Below, one piece after another: positions 37,435 through 46,909 of a stretch of DNA of 64,000 nucleotides. Within the stretch, counting starts at the first letter, position 1; each line of letters opens with the position of its first letter. The notes beneath the pieces are model-generated. The model saw only the letters and a program-made list of their open reading frames with translations, was not told the origin of the DNA and did no database searches. Both the position numbers and the translations under genes were made by a program. Source of the stretch: Candidatus Methylacidiphilales bacterium (GTDB lineage Bacteria > Verrucomicrobiota > Verrucomicrobiia > Methylacidiphilales > JANWVL01); contig JANWVL010000055.1 of NCBI GenBank assembly GCA_025056655.1, positions 1-64,000 on the forward strand. The letters are read 5' to 3'.

Positions 37435-38094
37435 TCAGCCGACTCGCGGTGGTCTTTTTGCTGGTTGATTTATGCGTGCCGATGAAAGGAATTGTTGCCA
37501 GATCTTTTTGAATCGGTCCACAGCCTGAATCGGCCCGATGAGACGTAAGTAGAGATTGCCAGAGGGCTTCTCCACGATAACGCCAAGTAACTGGTAATTT
37601 GGCAGGAGCATGGGAGGCGTCGAAATGATGGGACTGGCCATCTTGAGGGTGCCGAGCAGTTGAATGGAGTGCGCTTTTAGTCCTGCTACACTTGAGATTG
37701 GAGGGATTTGTTGGGAAGGAGCCGGGGCGAGAGGAGAAATCACTAGCTCTTGCCAAGCTTTGAGATTTAAGCCTACATCTTCGGGACGCGATGGGCCGAA
37801 GTAGTAGATAATGAGTTCAAGTGGATTAGAGTCTGAGGGACGGGCTATTGTGGGCGGTGTCAAAAGCGCTGTTTGAGCTTTGAGGGGGCTTCGCTTCGGT
37901 GGGGGCTCTGGAAGTTGAGGAATGAGCCAGTGCGCGAGGATGCGGTTTGAGGTGGTAGGGATTGTTTGCCAATTTTTATGGGGATAAAAAATAAGTTCTT
38001 GGACTGGGAACGCTACTGTCTGAGCGATTAAGGCTTTGGATCCCGAAGAGAAAAGAGTAAAGACTGCTAGAAATAAAGCTTTGATCAGGTTCAT
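37435..38094 (-). CDS. Exported protein of unknown function
   Basis: A 219-residue protein with an N-terminal signal-like hydrophobic stretch (MNLIKALFLAVFTLFSSGSKALIAQ). The mature part holds Pro-rich segments (PEPPPKRSP, PISSVAG) and a C-terminal domain with IIYYFGPSRPEDVGLNLKAWQELV and a LGVIVEKPSGNLYLRLIGP ending. No family is recognised. It is divergent from aspS with 105 bases between the starts and ends 111 bases before the gnd start. The last residues (AKRPPRVG) are basic. Confidence 0.6.
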   Translation of the reverse strand: MNLIKALFLAVFTLFSSGSKALIAQTVAFPVQELIFYPHKNWQTIPTTSNRILAHWLIPQLPEPPPKRSPLKAQTALLTPPTIARPSDSNPLELIIYYFGPSRPEDVGLNLKAWQELVISPLAPAPSQQIPPISSVAGLKAHSIQLLGTLKMASPIISTPPMLLPNYQLLGVIVEKPSGNLYLRLIGPIQAVDRFKKIWQQFLSSARINQPAKRPPRVG

Positions 38095-38199
38095 TTAGAG
38101 TTTTCGTGCATGGATGGGACTATTTTCCTGAGTTTTGCAAGATGGGAAAGTGCAAAAACGTCTACTGATTTTGCTTTAGTGTTTAAGGGAAGGCGCTAA

Positions 38200-39984
38200 A
38201 TGCGGGAGTTTATGTTAAGGACACACGATTGTGGCGAGTTGCGAGCAACGCACATTGGTCAGAGGGCAACTTTATGTGGTTGGGTGCATTCACGTCGGGA
38301 CCATGGTGGTGTGATTTTTGTGGATCTGAGGGATAGGGAAGGTATCACGCAGGTTGTATTCAATCCGGAGCGAAATGCTGATGTAGCTGCACTGGCTCAT
38401 ACACTGAGGGATGAGTTTGTGATTCAGGTTGAGGGTGAAGTCGTGCCACGGTTGAAGGGAACGGAAAATAGTAAGCTAGCTACTGGTGCGATCGAGTTGC
38501 TGGCGGATCGCTTAGTTATCCTGAATCCGTCAGCTATTCCACCATTTCCAATTCACGAAAAAATTGAGAATGAAGATTTGCGAATGCGTTACCGCTATCT
38601 GGATCTACGTCGAGCTGAGATGGCGCGTAATTTGAGGCTTCGGAGCAGAGTTGCGACGGCGATTCGGCTTTATATGGAGGAGCAAAAATTCATCGAAGTG
38701 GAGACTCCTACGTTATTTAAGTCCACACCGGAGGGGGCACGCGAGTTTTTGGTTCCAAGCCGGATGAATCCTGGAAAGTTCTATGCGTTGCCTCAATCTC
38801 CGCAGCAATTTAAGCAGATATTGATGGTGGCGGGGGTGGAACGTTACTACCAACTTGCTCGCTGTTATCGTGATGAAGATTTGCGTGCGGATCGGCAGCC
38901 TGAATTTACGCAGGTGGATATTGAGATGTCCTTCGTAGATCGAGAGGATATTTATGCACTGATCGAGGGTTTGCTAGCTCGGGTGTGGAAGGTGGCTTTA
39001 GGAAAAGAGATCGTGACTCCATTTCCTAGAATTTCTTTCCGAGAAGCTATGGATCGCTATGGCACGGATAAGCCGGATACACGGCTAAATCTAGAGATAG
39101 TGGATTTGACAGATGTTTTTCGTAGCACAGGTTTCAAGATTTTTCAGTTAGCGATTGAAGGTGGCGGAGTTGTAAAGGCGCTAAATGCGAAAGGTTTGGC
39201 GGATGTAACCACGGGTGAGATAGAGAAAATGACAGATTACGCTAAAGGCTTTGGTGCTAAAGGTCTGGCTTTTATCAAGGTTGAAGGAGGTGAATGGAAA
39301 TCGCCAATTGTGAAATTCTTCTCGCAGGCCGAAAAGAGCGCGTTGCAAGAGAAACTCAAGATTGAGGAAGGCGATTTAATATTGTTTGCAGCGGATGCAT
39401 GGCAGAACGCTTGCGAGATACTTGGGCGAATTCGGCTTTACACTACGGAACTTTATAAAGCGCGAGGTAAGGAGATGTTTGCCTCAGATCAGTTCAATTT
39501 TCTCTGGGTTGTTGATTTTCCATTGCTCAGCTTTGATAGGGAGCAGAACCGTTGGTATTCCAGCCATCATCCATTTACAGCACCTCTGCCGGAGGACATT
39601 CCGCTTCTTAAAACAAACCCTCGCGAGGTGAGGGGGCTACATTATGATATCGTTCTTAATGGCGTAGAGCTAGGAGGCGGCTCCATACGTATTCATCAAC
39701 CTGAGGTGCAGAAGACTATATTTGAGGAAATTTTGCGGCTTCCTTCTGAAGTTGTTGAAGCGCGTTTTGGGTATATGCTGGAGGCTTTTCGTTATGGCTG
39801 CCCACCGCATGGAGGGATAGCTTTGGGCTTTGATCGGCTGATTGCAATATTGTGTGGGGCGCATTCAATACGTGATGTGATTGCTTTTCCGAAGAATAAT
39901 CGCGGGGTAGACTTGATGACAGATTCTCCCTCGACTGTAGAAGCGCGCCAATTGAGGGAGCTAGGAGTTCAGCTCAGAACGTGA
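38200..39984 (+). CDS. aspS: Aspartyl-tRNA synthetase, bacterial type, probably non-discriminating
   Basis: A 594-residue class II synthetase from ATG 38200, which has a strong AAGGGAAGG site 6 bases ahead; ATG 38212 (MLRTHDCG) is an alternative. Motif 2 and catalytic blocks are seen in FTQVDIEMSFVDRED, RCYRDEDLRADRQPEF and GGIALGFDRLIAILCG. The bacterial GAD insertion is present (about 280-420). Numbered from the second ATG, His31 (GWVHSRRDHGG) and Gly83 (PRLKGTEN) coincide with residues known in Pseudomonas aeruginosa non-discriminating AspRS, so it may also charge tRNA-Asn with Asp for later amidation by GatCAB. No asnS is in the window. Confidence 0.95.
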   Translation: MREFMLRTHDCGELRATHIGQRATLCGWVHSRRDHGGVIFVDLRDREGITQVVFNPERNADVAALAHTLRDEFVIQVEGEVVPRLKGTENSKLATGAIELLADRLVILNPSAIPPFPIHEKIENEDLRMRYRYLDLRRAEMARNLRLRSRVATAIRLYMEEQKFIEVETPTLFKSTPEGAREFLVPSRMNPGKFYALPQSPQQFKQILMVAGVERYYQLARCYRDEDLRADRQPEFTQVDIEMSFVDREDIYALIEGLLARVWKVALGKEIVTPFPRISFREAMDRYGTDKPDTRLNLEIVDLTDVFRSTGFKIFQLAIEGGGVVKALNAKGLADVTTGEIEKMTDYAKGFGAKGLAFIKVEGGEWKSPIVKFFSQAEKSALQEKLKIEEGDLILFAADAWQNACEILGRIRLYTTELYKARGKEMFASDQFNFLWVVDFPLLSFDREQNRWYSSHHPFTAPLPEDIPLLKTNPREVRGLHYDIVLNGVELGGGSIRIHQPEVQKTIFEEILRLPSEVVEARFGYMLEAFRYGCPPHGGIALGFDRLIAILCGAHSIRDVIAFPKNNRGVDLMTDSPSTVEARQLRELGVQLRT

Positions 39985-40000
39985 TGAGTGGAAAGAAGGT

Positions 40001-40273
40001 TTAACGTTTGGCGCGTTTTTTCTTGATTGGTTTATCGGGCTTAGTGACTTTGGTTGAGGCAGCGATAGCTTCTGGGATTATTTCATATTCGATTTTTCCT
40101 TCGGCGACCTCTTTAAGAGCGATTTCCATGAGTGTCCATTTGGGATTGACTTGGACGAGGGGGCGGAAGCCGGCGCCGAGTTGGCGGACGCGTTTGGATA
40201 TAACGTTGACGAGTATTTCGGGACTGTTGATTTTATTCAAAGCTTCTTGGACTAGTTGGCTGATTGAAGTCAT
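40001..40273 (-). CDS. rpoZ: RNA polymerase omega subunit
   Basis: A 90-residue protein resembling omega, with VNVISKRVRQLGAGFRPLVQ (about 22-41) and MEIALKEVAEGKIEYE, the segments that wrap the beta' C-terminus in RNA polymerase. The C-terminus is a lysine/arginine tail (KPIKKKRAKR). Omega helps assemble the enzyme and binds ppGpp in some bacteria. It is convergent with aspS (16 bases apart) and divergent from mutL. The divergence from classic omega at the N-terminus leaves some room, but the core motif is clear. Confidence 0.85.
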   Translation of the reverse strand: MTSISQLVQEALNKINSPEILVNVISKRVRQLGAGFRPLVQVNPKWTLMEIALKEVAEGKIEYEIIPEAIAASTKVTKPDKPIKKKRAKR

Positions 40274-40369
40274 AAAGCTCGCTTTATAGCAAGGGGCTTT
40301 TTGTCTGGCAAGTTATTATAATTCCAATTGTCCGCATAGAAAATTGGCTTATTTTGCATTGGCGACAAG

Positions 40370-42208
40370 ATGGCTGAGCGACGGATTCATTTGTTGAGTG
40401 AAGTTACCGCAAATCAAATAGCTGCTGGTGAAGTTGTAGAGCGGCCAGCTTCTGCACTGAAAGAGCTTATTGAAAATTCTCTAGACGCTGGGGCGAACCA
40501 AATTGATGTGCGGATTCGCGGAGGTGGGAAAAGTTCAATCGAAGTGATCGATAATGGTTGCGGGATGGGGAAAGAAGATGCGTTGCTGTGCTTGGAGCGG
40601 CATGCTACCAGTAAAATTCGGACTGCTGAGGATTTATATGCGATCGGGAGTTACGGCTTTCGGGGTGAAGCCTTACCGAGCATTGCATCGGTCAGTCGTT
40701 TCATTCTGCAAACGCGTGTGTCTGAGGAGCCGATCGGGCACGAAGTGTTCGTCGAAGGGGGAAGAATAAGAAGCGTCAAAGAGGTGGGGATGCCTGTTGG
40801 CACTAGGGTAGAGGTGCGTCATCTATTTTTTAATACACCGGCAAGGCAGAAGTTTCTGCGCTCACGTGAAACGGAGTCGGCTCACATTGAACGTGTCTTA
40901 TTATACTTTGGCTTGGCGCATCCAGAGGTTGGCTTTTCGATTCAGCATGATGAGGGAAATGTAAAACGGTGGCTAGCGGGGCAGACGCTTGAGCAAAGAT
41001 TGCGCACGATTTTTGGGGAGACATGGTTGCAGCAAGTTATTTCTGTAAGCAAAAAAAACGAGGTTTTTGAGTTGACTGGATATATAGGAAGGCCGGGTGT
41101 GAGTCGTCCTGATCGGCACGAGGAAATTCTCTTTGTAAATCGCAGGGTGGTAGAAAATCGCGCATTTCATTTTGGGATCATGGAAGGCTACCAGAATGCG
41201 CTGATGAAGGGGCAATATCCGGTTGCGATTTTGAATTTAACGACTCATCCGAGCCAATACGATGTAAATATCCATCCAGCTAAAAAAGAGATCCGCTTTC
41301 GTGATGAATTGGCGGTGAGGCGGTTTGTCGTAGAGGCAATACGTGATGCTTTATCGCAATTTGTTTCTCAAACGAAAGGTGGCAGCGGCGTAATCGAAGT
41401 AGGGCTTGCTCATGATAAAAGCGCTGATTTCGCTATCAAAGGGAATCAACTTGGTGCTGCTAATCCAACTGGAGCTGCTCATCGGGAGCATTCAGTTCCT
41501 CTAAAGCTTGCTGTGCCGATTGAATGTTTTGAGAGCAAAAAAGAGAAAACTGAAGGGAATATCTTAGCTTCGGAGGGATGGAGTCAGAGTCCTGTAATCC
41601 AGCACTGTGGCACTTCGAAAGAAATCGAGGGGATGAGGATTCTAGGAGTGGTCGCCCGTTTGTATATTGTGGCTGAGAACAGTAGGGGTCTTGTCTTGAT
41701 CGATCAGCACGCAGCTCACGAGCGGGTCTTATTCGAAAAGTTGATGAGTGAATACGAAAAAAAAGCTGTGAATGTCCAGAGTTTGCTTTTTCCGATTACG
41801 TTACAGGTGACGCCGCTTGAGCAGGAGTTCATCCGTGTGCAACGAGAAGGGCTGCATGCTGTAGGATTGATGATTCACGAATTTGGCTCTGGGGTCTTCA
41901 TGGTAGATGGGCTTCCAGCCGTTATTTGTGCACCGGCGACAGAGGCCTGGGTGAGGGAAGTCCTACATGATTTGCAAAATGAAGGGGGGGAGACACGTCG
42001 TCAACGTAAGTTGAGTGAAGAGGTGATCGTGCGTGTAGCCTGTCGTCGAGCGGTGAAAGCGAATGACCTTTTGAATGAAGAGGCGTGTGAAAAGCTTCTT
42101 CGGGATTTGCTAGCCTGTAATTTGCCGTATTGTTGTCCGCATGGGCGACCGACGATGATTCAAATAAGCCTGAATGAGCTTGAGAGGAAGTTTGGTCGTG
42201 CGGTATAA
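40370..42208 (+). CDS. mutL: DNA mismatch repair protein MutL with endonuclease motif
   Basis: A 612-residue MutL. The GHKL ATPase N-terminus has IAAGEVVERPASALKELIENSLDAG, DNGCGMG and GFRGEALPSIASVS. The C-terminal domain carries the metal-dependent nicking motif DQHAAHERVLFE (about 445-456, the DQHAx2Ex4E pattern) and the ACRRAVKAND and CPHGRPTM blocks with further zinc ligands. It is therefore the endonuclease type found in bacteria without MutH. It nicks the nascent strand after MutS recognition. No mutS is in the window. Confidence 0.96.
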   Translation: MAERRIHLLSEVTANQIAAGEVVERPASALKELIENSLDAGANQIDVRIRGGGKSSIEVIDNGCGMGKEDALLCLERHATSKIRTAEDLYAIGSYGFRGEALPSIASVSRFILQTRVSEEPIGHEVFVEGGRIRSVKEVGMPVGTRVEVRHLFFNTPARQKFLRSRETESAHIERVLLYFGLAHPEVGFSIQHDEGNVKRWLAGQTLEQRLRTIFGETWLQQVISVSKKNEVFELTGYIGRPGVSRPDRHEEILFVNRRVVENRAFHFGIMEGYQNALMKGQYPVAILNLTTHPSQYDVNIHPAKKEIRFRDELAVRRFVVEAIRDALSQFVSQTKGGSGVIEVGLAHDKSADFAIKGNQLGAANPTGAAHREHSVPLKLAVPIECFESKKEKTEGNILASEGWSQSPVIQHCGTSKEIEGMRILGVVARLYIVAENSRGLVLIDQHAAHERVLFEKLMSEYEKKAVNVQSLLFPITLQVTPLEQEFIRVQREGLHAVGLMIHEFGSGVFMVDGLPAVICAPATEAWVREVLHDLQNEGGETRRQRKLSEEVIVRVACRRAVKANDLLNEEACEKLLRDLLACNLPYCCPHGRPTMIQISLNELERKFGRAV

Positions 42209-42235
42209 GGGCGTTTTTGCTGGCGTGTGTCAATT

Positions 42236-42847
42236 ATGAAAAAAACAATTTCAATATTCCTTTGGGCGATAGTGGTAGCGTTCGTGTTGTCTTTTTTTTT
42301 ACCCTGGATGAAGTTTGATTTCGAAGAGGTAATGCCGGCATATGAGAGGCAAGCTTTCAGAAAAAGGATTAATGAAGAGGAGCAGAGGGGTTGGGTGGAA
42401 AGATGGATTGGGATTCGTGAGGAAGAGAAGGAAAAAGCTTTTGAGAATCCGTTTCTAGGTTATAACGCACTCTCACTGATCAACTTGCTAAGGGATAAAC
42501 CCATTGGCTCTGAATTGCGTTTGGCAATTTTAAGGCCACATTTTCCATTCAAGGAGGATGAAGATAAGGCGCTATTTATACTCTCATTACCGATTGTAGG
42601 TATTTTTGCTGTTTTGATTCAGTTTATAATTTCGGCCAAAAAGATTTTATTGCCATTCCCCTTTTTTGCGTGTCTGGTGCAATACACGGTAGTGCGGTGG
42701 CATCTGAACGAACATTATGCCGATCGAGTGATCAACGATGTGCATATTGGAATAGGGCTTTGGATCACTTTGTATGCGCTACTCGCGGTGTGTATGATTT
42801 TGTTTTTCAAAATCACAAAGGAGGTTTTCAAAACAGGAGGGGAATAG
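42236..42847 (+). CDS. Membrane protein of unknown function
   Basis: A 203-residue protein from ATG 42236 (a GTG at 42227 extends it by three residues). Four hydrophobic segments are visible: FLWAIVVAFVLSFFLPW at the start, SLPIVGIFAVLIQFIIS, LPFPFFACLVQYTVV and IGIGLWITLYALLAVCMILFF at the end. A charged soluble loop (about residues 30-105, with EEEKEKAFENPFLGYNALSLI) sits between the first and second. It lies 8 bases before the lutA-type gene, so it might be co-transcribed with the lut genes. No family is recognised. Confidence 0.65.
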   Translation: MKKTISIFLWAIVVAFVLSFFLPWMKFDFEEVMPAYERQAFRKRINEEEQRGWVERWIGIREEEKEKAFENPFLGYNALSLINLLRDKPIGSELRLAILRPHFPFKEDEDKALFILSLPIVGIFAVLIQFIISAKKILLPFPFFACLVQYTVVRWHLNEHYADRVINDVHIGIGLWITLYALLAVCMILFFKITKEVFKTGGE

Positions 42848-42855
42848 TTTCATTT

Positions 42856-43575
42856 ATGATTAAGGCAACGGTATTCATTCCTTGCTTTGTTGACCTTTTT
42901 TATCCTGAGGTGGGAGTGCGAACGGTGCAAATTTTAGAACGTCTAGGTCATCAGGTTGATTTCAGAGAAGAGGCAGTTTGTTGCGGGCAGCCTCCTTTTA
43001 ATTCAGGATTGCATGAGGAAGCGCGTAAAATAGCAACCAGAACTCTAAGGGCTCTTGAGCGATCATCGGTGATCATAGTGCCTTCAGCCTCATGTGCTGC
43101 TATGTTAAAAATATTCATGCCTCGTCTTTTTGAGGGGTATCCGGAATATGATTTAGCCGTGGAGATAAGGGATAATGTTTATGAAATTTCCGATTATCTT
43201 GTTAATCATCTAGGAGTTGTTGATTTAGGAGCCAGATTAAAAGGTCGAGCTGTATTTCATGACGGATGCCATGGACTGAGAGAGCTAGGATTGAAGAGAC
43301 CGCCGCGTGAGTTGCTGCGCAAAGTTAAGGAGCTGGAATTAGTCGAAGCTTCCGACGCTGAGATGTGTTGTGGATTTGGAGGAACCTTTGCCGTAAGATT
43401 TCCCGAACTTTCAACCTGCATGGCAGAGGCTAAATGCGCCACTGCTCGTGACTTAGAAGTGGATTTTATTATCTCATGTGATTCGAGTTGTCTGATGCAT
43501 TTGCAATCTTCACTGAGATATCATCGAAGCTCCATTACAACTTTACACCTTGTAGAGGTATTAGCTTCTAGATGA
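42856..43575 (+). CDS. lutA: Lactate utilisation Fe-S protein, LutA type
   Basis: A 239-residue protein from ATG 42856, preceded by an AGGAGGGG site 11 bases upstream; a longer frame in the previous gene is not needed. It has the two cysteine-rich CCG domains (AVCCGQPPFNSG and MCCGFGGTFAVRFPE) that bind a Fe-S cluster in LutA and GlpC/HdrB-like proteins. LutA with LutB and LutC oxidises L-lactate to pyruvate in the cytoplasm or at the membrane. The stop overlaps the lutB start by 4 bases (ATGA). The same family also includes subunits of glycolate oxidase (GlcF); the neighbouring genes decide. Confidence 0.92.
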   Translation: MIKATVFIPCFVDLFYPEVGVRTVQILERLGHQVDFREEAVCCGQPPFNSGLHEEARKIATRTLRALERSSVIIVPSASCAAMLKIFMPRLFEGYPEYDLAVEIRDNVYEISDYLVNHLGVVDLGARLKGRAVFHDGCHGLRELGLKRPPRELLRKVKELELVEASDAEMCCGFGGTFAVRFPELSTCMAEAKCATARDLEVDFIISCDSSCLMHLQSSLRYHRSSITTLHLVEVLASR

Positions 43576-44993
43576 AATCCATTCACCGGAAATTTATAAA
43601 GTTGTCTCGAAGATTGATTCAGGACAACAACCGACGTCAACGCATCCGTAATGCCCTGAAAGGGTATGAGGCCAAGCGAGGCAGCACAATCGAGCGGTTC
43701 CAAAACTGGGAAGCTGCACGCCAGGTTGCTGCTCAAATCAAATGGGAAGCTATAAATCATCTGGATGAATTCCTCCCTCAGTTTGTCGATAATGCGACAA
43801 AAAATGGAATGAAAATTCATTGGGCAGACAATTCTTACCAGGCTCAATCTATCATTCTAGATATCGCTCAGAAAAACCAAGCTAAGACGGTTGTTAAATC
43901 CAAGAGCATGACGACGGAGGAGATCTCTCTCAATTCCGCACTTAAGAAGAAGAACTACACAGTGATTGAAACCGATCTAGGCGAATTGATTGTCCAACTT
44001 AAAAATGAACCTCCTTATCATCTGGTGTTTCCTTCAATGCACCTCTCCAAAGAGGAGATAGGCGAGATTTTTGCAATGCACTTCGATGTAGGACTTACCC
44101 ATGATCCGGAAACTCTTACGCAAATTGCTAGAGAACAACTCAGGCTAAAATTTCTTCAGGCAGATATTGGCATCACAGGAGTAAATTTTGCTGTCGCAGA
44201 GACGGGGGCGATTTGCATAACTGAAAATGAAGGTAATGCACGCCTTGTTGCCACGTGTCCGCGTATCCATATTGCTGTTATGGGGATCGAAAAAATCATT
44301 CCCCGCATGCAGGATTTAGCTTTGTTTTTGCCGATGTTAGCGACATCAGGATCAGGGCAGCATCTTACTGCCTACAATTCTCTCTATTTCGGCCCTAGAA
44401 AGACGCATGAACAAGATGGCCCTGAGGAATTACATCTTATTATTTTGGATAATCAACGCACAACATTGTTAGCGCGCCCACATCAGCGTGAGCTGCTTCA
44501 TTGCATACGCTGTGGAGCCTGCTTGAACATATGCCCCGTTTTTCAAAATGCTGGCGGGCATGCTTATGCAGCACCTTATCAGGGGCCGATAGGTTCCGTT
44601 ATCATGCCTTATCTAAGAGGGATCCATTCATGGAAACATCTAGCTAAAGCAAGCACACTCTGTGGTGCTTGCACAGAGATATGTCCGGTGAAAATCAATC
44701 TTCATCACCACTTACTCGACCTGCGAGAGCAAGCCTATCGTCTTAAAAGAAATTTATTAGAGAACAGTTTATTTAAGCTTTACACCTTATATGCACTTAA
44801 TCAAAGCCGCTTTCGCCCGATTTTGCGGTTATTCTATTATCTTCAAAATCTTCATAAATTTATCGCTGGGAAACCGTTCGATCCATTTCGTAGATGGTGC
44901 TTACGAAGAGAGCTTCCGCGTCTACGTCGGCATAGCTTTCGTAGCTTTTGGAGGCGTCAGCGGAAAAACTTACCGCGTCTTATGCTAAAATAA
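43572..44993 (+). CDS. lutB: Lactate utilisation Fe-S protein, LutB type
   Basis: A 473-residue protein with an N-terminal LUD domain (about 65-300) and two ferredoxin-type 4Fe-4S motifs: CIRCGACLNICP (about 312-323) and CGACTEICP (about 365-373). The N-terminal Lys/Arg-rich start (MKSIHRKFIKLSRRLIQDN) and the long C-terminal basic stretch (RRWCLRRELPRLRRHSFRS) are notable but seen in family members. It moves electrons from lactate oxidation to a quinone or other acceptor with LutA and LutC. It is coupled to lutA by 4-base overlap and to lutC by a 6-base gap. Strand composition changes here from G-rich to C-rich. Confidence 0.94.
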   Translation: MKSIHRKFIKLSRRLIQDNNRRQRIRNALKGYEAKRGSTIERFQNWEAARQVAAQIKWEAINHLDEFLPQFVDNATKNGMKIHWADNSYQAQSIILDIAQKNQAKTVVKSKSMTTEEISLNSALKKKNYTVIETDLGELIVQLKNEPPYHLVFPSMHLSKEEIGEIFAMHFDVGLTHDPETLTQIAREQLRLKFLQADIGITGVNFAVAETGAICITENEGNARLVATCPRIHIAVMGIEKIIPRMQDLALFLPMLATSGSGQHLTAYNSLYFGPRKTHEQDGPEELHLIILDNQRTTLLARPHQRELLHCIRCGACLNICPVFQNAGGHAYAAPYQGPIGSVIMPYLRGIHSWKHLAKASTLCGACTEICPVKINLHHHLLDLREQAYRLKRNLLENSLFKLYTLYALNQSRFRPILRLFYYLQNLHKFIAGKPFDPFRRWCLRRELPRLRRHSFRSFWRRQRKNLPRLMLK

Positions 44994-44999
44994 ATTGAA

Positions 45000-45701
45000 A
45001 TGTCCACAAATTTAGCGACCTCTTCTTTCGATCGGTTCTACAAGCGAATAAAAGAGGCACTTCGTCTTGCAGCGCCATTTCCTGGCACTCATCAGCCTAC
45101 AGCGGTAGTCACCTCGCGTGATCTAGAAGGTTCTATTCGAAACTGGCTTCCACCGGCGCCCGAATCCACGGATGCAGCGCTCAAGCTATTGTCCAAACGC
45201 CTTTCTGAAATCAAAGCTGAGCTTTATCGCTGCGAAGGGCTAGTCTCGCTGGTCAACGGAATTAAAGATCTGGCTTTGCAAGAAAATTGGGTCCGCGTAG
45301 CCCTGCATAAAGGCCCTTGGATGGAATCCTGTGCGGAAGTATTTCCAGAAGCACTCTGGGCAGATGAGGCCTACAACCTTACGGACCTTGAACAATGCGA
45401 CGTAGCCATCACACACTGCGATGCTATTATTGCCCAAACCGGCACAGTTTTAATCAGCACAGCCATTACCTCCTCACGCGCCCTCAGTGCACTTCCTCCT
45501 ACGCATATTGTATTAGCTACAGAGAAACAAATTGTAGCGGACCTTCCCGCTGCATTCGACCTGATTGCCGAAAAATATGGTTCAGCCTATCCCTCCGCCT
45601 TCACTCTGATTACAGGACCAAGTCGGACTGCTGATATCGAACGGACGCTGGTCCTCGGAGCCCATGGTCCGAGGCGATTGATCATAATAATCATTGATTA
45701 G
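45000..45701 (+). CDS. lutC: Lactate utilisation protein, LutC type
   Basis: A 233-residue LUD-domain protein (LutC/YkgG family), the usual length. VAITHCDAIIAQTGTVLIS (about 134-152) and SSRALSALPPTHIVLA, then ITGPSRTADIERTLVLGAHGPRRL at the end, are the characteristic blocks. It forms the third part of the LutABC L-lactate dehydrogenase complex. The direct 6-base gap behind lutB shows co-transcription. The short tail behind GPRRL (IIIIID) is unusual but unimportant. Confidence 0.93.
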   Translation: MSTNLATSSFDRFYKRIKEALRLAAPFPGTHQPTAVVTSRDLEGSIRNWLPPAPESTDAALKLLSKRLSEIKAELYRCEGLVSLVNGIKDLALQENWVRVALHKGPWMESCAEVFPEALWADEAYNLTDLEQCDVAITHCDAIIAQTGTVLISTAITSSRALSALPPTHIVLATEKQIVADLPAAFDLIAEKYGSAYPSAFTLITGPSRTADIERTLVLGAHGPRRLIIIIID

Positions 45702-45731
45702 AGATGCGATACTTCTAATTGTATTGAGCGT

Positions 45732-46895
45732 ATGAAATTTCATCTTACCGCGCCGCTTCTGCTTGTAGCCCTGGTCTTATATGGCTGTAAATCGGCAGAA
45801 CAAAAGAAGCGCGAGGAAATTAACCAAAGATTATTCCCCAAAATCAATCAGCTCATAGATGAAAAGAACTATACAACTGCAATTGAAACCCTGAGACAAG
45901 CCTTTGCTGAGGACGTCCTCAACCCCCAGATTTATCCAGTTCTATTTCGACTCTTAGCCACAATAGAAAAAGTAGACTTTATCGCCGGAGCTATACGAGA
46001 TGTCAGCAATTTTCTCATACAGAAAAATAAGCTGCCTCCTGATGCAACACCCGAGTATCCTCCACTCATAGAAGCAATCGAAAAGAACCTTAACCAACTC
46101 GACCCTCAACAACGAATTGCAATTATTCGTGGCTTGGCACTCTATCCTGCTCCTTGGACGTTCGAATTGATCAAAGCAAAGATTAAAGATCCTGTGCGAG
46201 ACGTGCGACAAGCCGCTGTAACAGCCCTAGCTGCTAATCCAACTGATGCCGTGCTCCCAATTCTGAAAGAAGCTACAAAAGATGAATGGTGGTTCGTTCG
46301 TGCAGAGGCCGTTTCAGGCCTGGGGCGTTATCGTGATGAATCAACACCTCGGTCTTTCAAGCAAAAACTTGAAGTCATCGATCATCTTTTCGCAATGCTA
46401 CACGATGTTGATAGCACCGTCCGTTATGCGGCAGAAAACGGACTCCTCACCCTCACAACAGAAAAGACAAAATCTCATTTCGATGCTGTATTTAGACAAG
46501 GGGATGAAATAAAAAAACGAGTCGCTGCCATATGTCTGGCTTCATTTCAAAAACCAGAAGTTACTGCCTTCCTAATCTCGACGCTTCCTAAAGTCCAAGA
46601 CAAAGATACCCAAGCAAGGATTATACGAGCACTTGGACTATCTCGAGACTCGCAGGCATTGCCCCTCTTAAGAAGTCTGCTTAACCAAACCGATAGAGAT
46701 GTTCGAGGCGAGGCAATTGTAGCTTTGGGATTGCAAGCAGATCAGCAATCGCTTGGACGACTTCAAATGATCGCTAGGGATAATAATGAACCTTTAGAAA
46801 TTCGCCGAGCTGCCCAAATGGCAGTAGGCCAAATCACCCAAGCTCTGATACAAGAACAAAGGCAACGCCAGACGTCTCCCTCTTCCTCACCCTAA
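45732..46895 (+). CDS. HEAT-repeat lipoprotein
   Basis: A 387-residue protein with a lipoprotein signal peptide (MKFHLTAPLLLVALVLYGC, lipobox LYGC, Cys19). The N-terminal part (about 25-130) is helical; residues about 150-370 contain HEAT-type repeats (VRDVRQAAVTALAANPTDAV, WFVRAEAVSGLGRYRDE, VRYAAENGLLTLTTE, RAIGLSRDSQALPLLRSLL). Such repeats mediate protein binding at the membrane. It probably sits on the periplasmic face. It lies directly ahead of the half valS gene with a 14-base gap. Partner unknown. Confidence 0.8.
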   Translation: MKFHLTAPLLLVALVLYGCKSAEQKKREEINQRLFPKINQLIDEKNYTTAIETLRQAFAEDVLNPQIYPVLFRLLATIEKVDFIAGAIRDVSNFLIQKNKLPPDATPEYPPLIEAIEKNLNQLDPQQRIAIIRGLALYPAPWTFELIKAKIKDPVRDVRQAAVTALAANPTDAVLPILKEATKDEWWFVRAEAVSGLGRYRDESTPRSFKQKLEVIDHLFAMLHDVDSTVRYAAENGLLTLTTEKTKSHFDAVFRQGDEIKKRVAAICLASFQKPEVTAFLISTLPKVQDKDTQARIIRALGLSRDSQALPLLRSLLNQTDRDVRGEAIVALGLQADQQSLGRLQMIARDNNEPLEIRRAAQMAVGQITQALIQEQRQRQTSPSSSP

Positions 46896-46909
46896 TCACC
46901 CATCGTTCA

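Noticed and set aside
42670-42855. N-terminal extension of the lutA frame into the preceding gene
   Set aside because: The extension has no LutA-like sequence and ATG 42856 has a good ribosome binding site.
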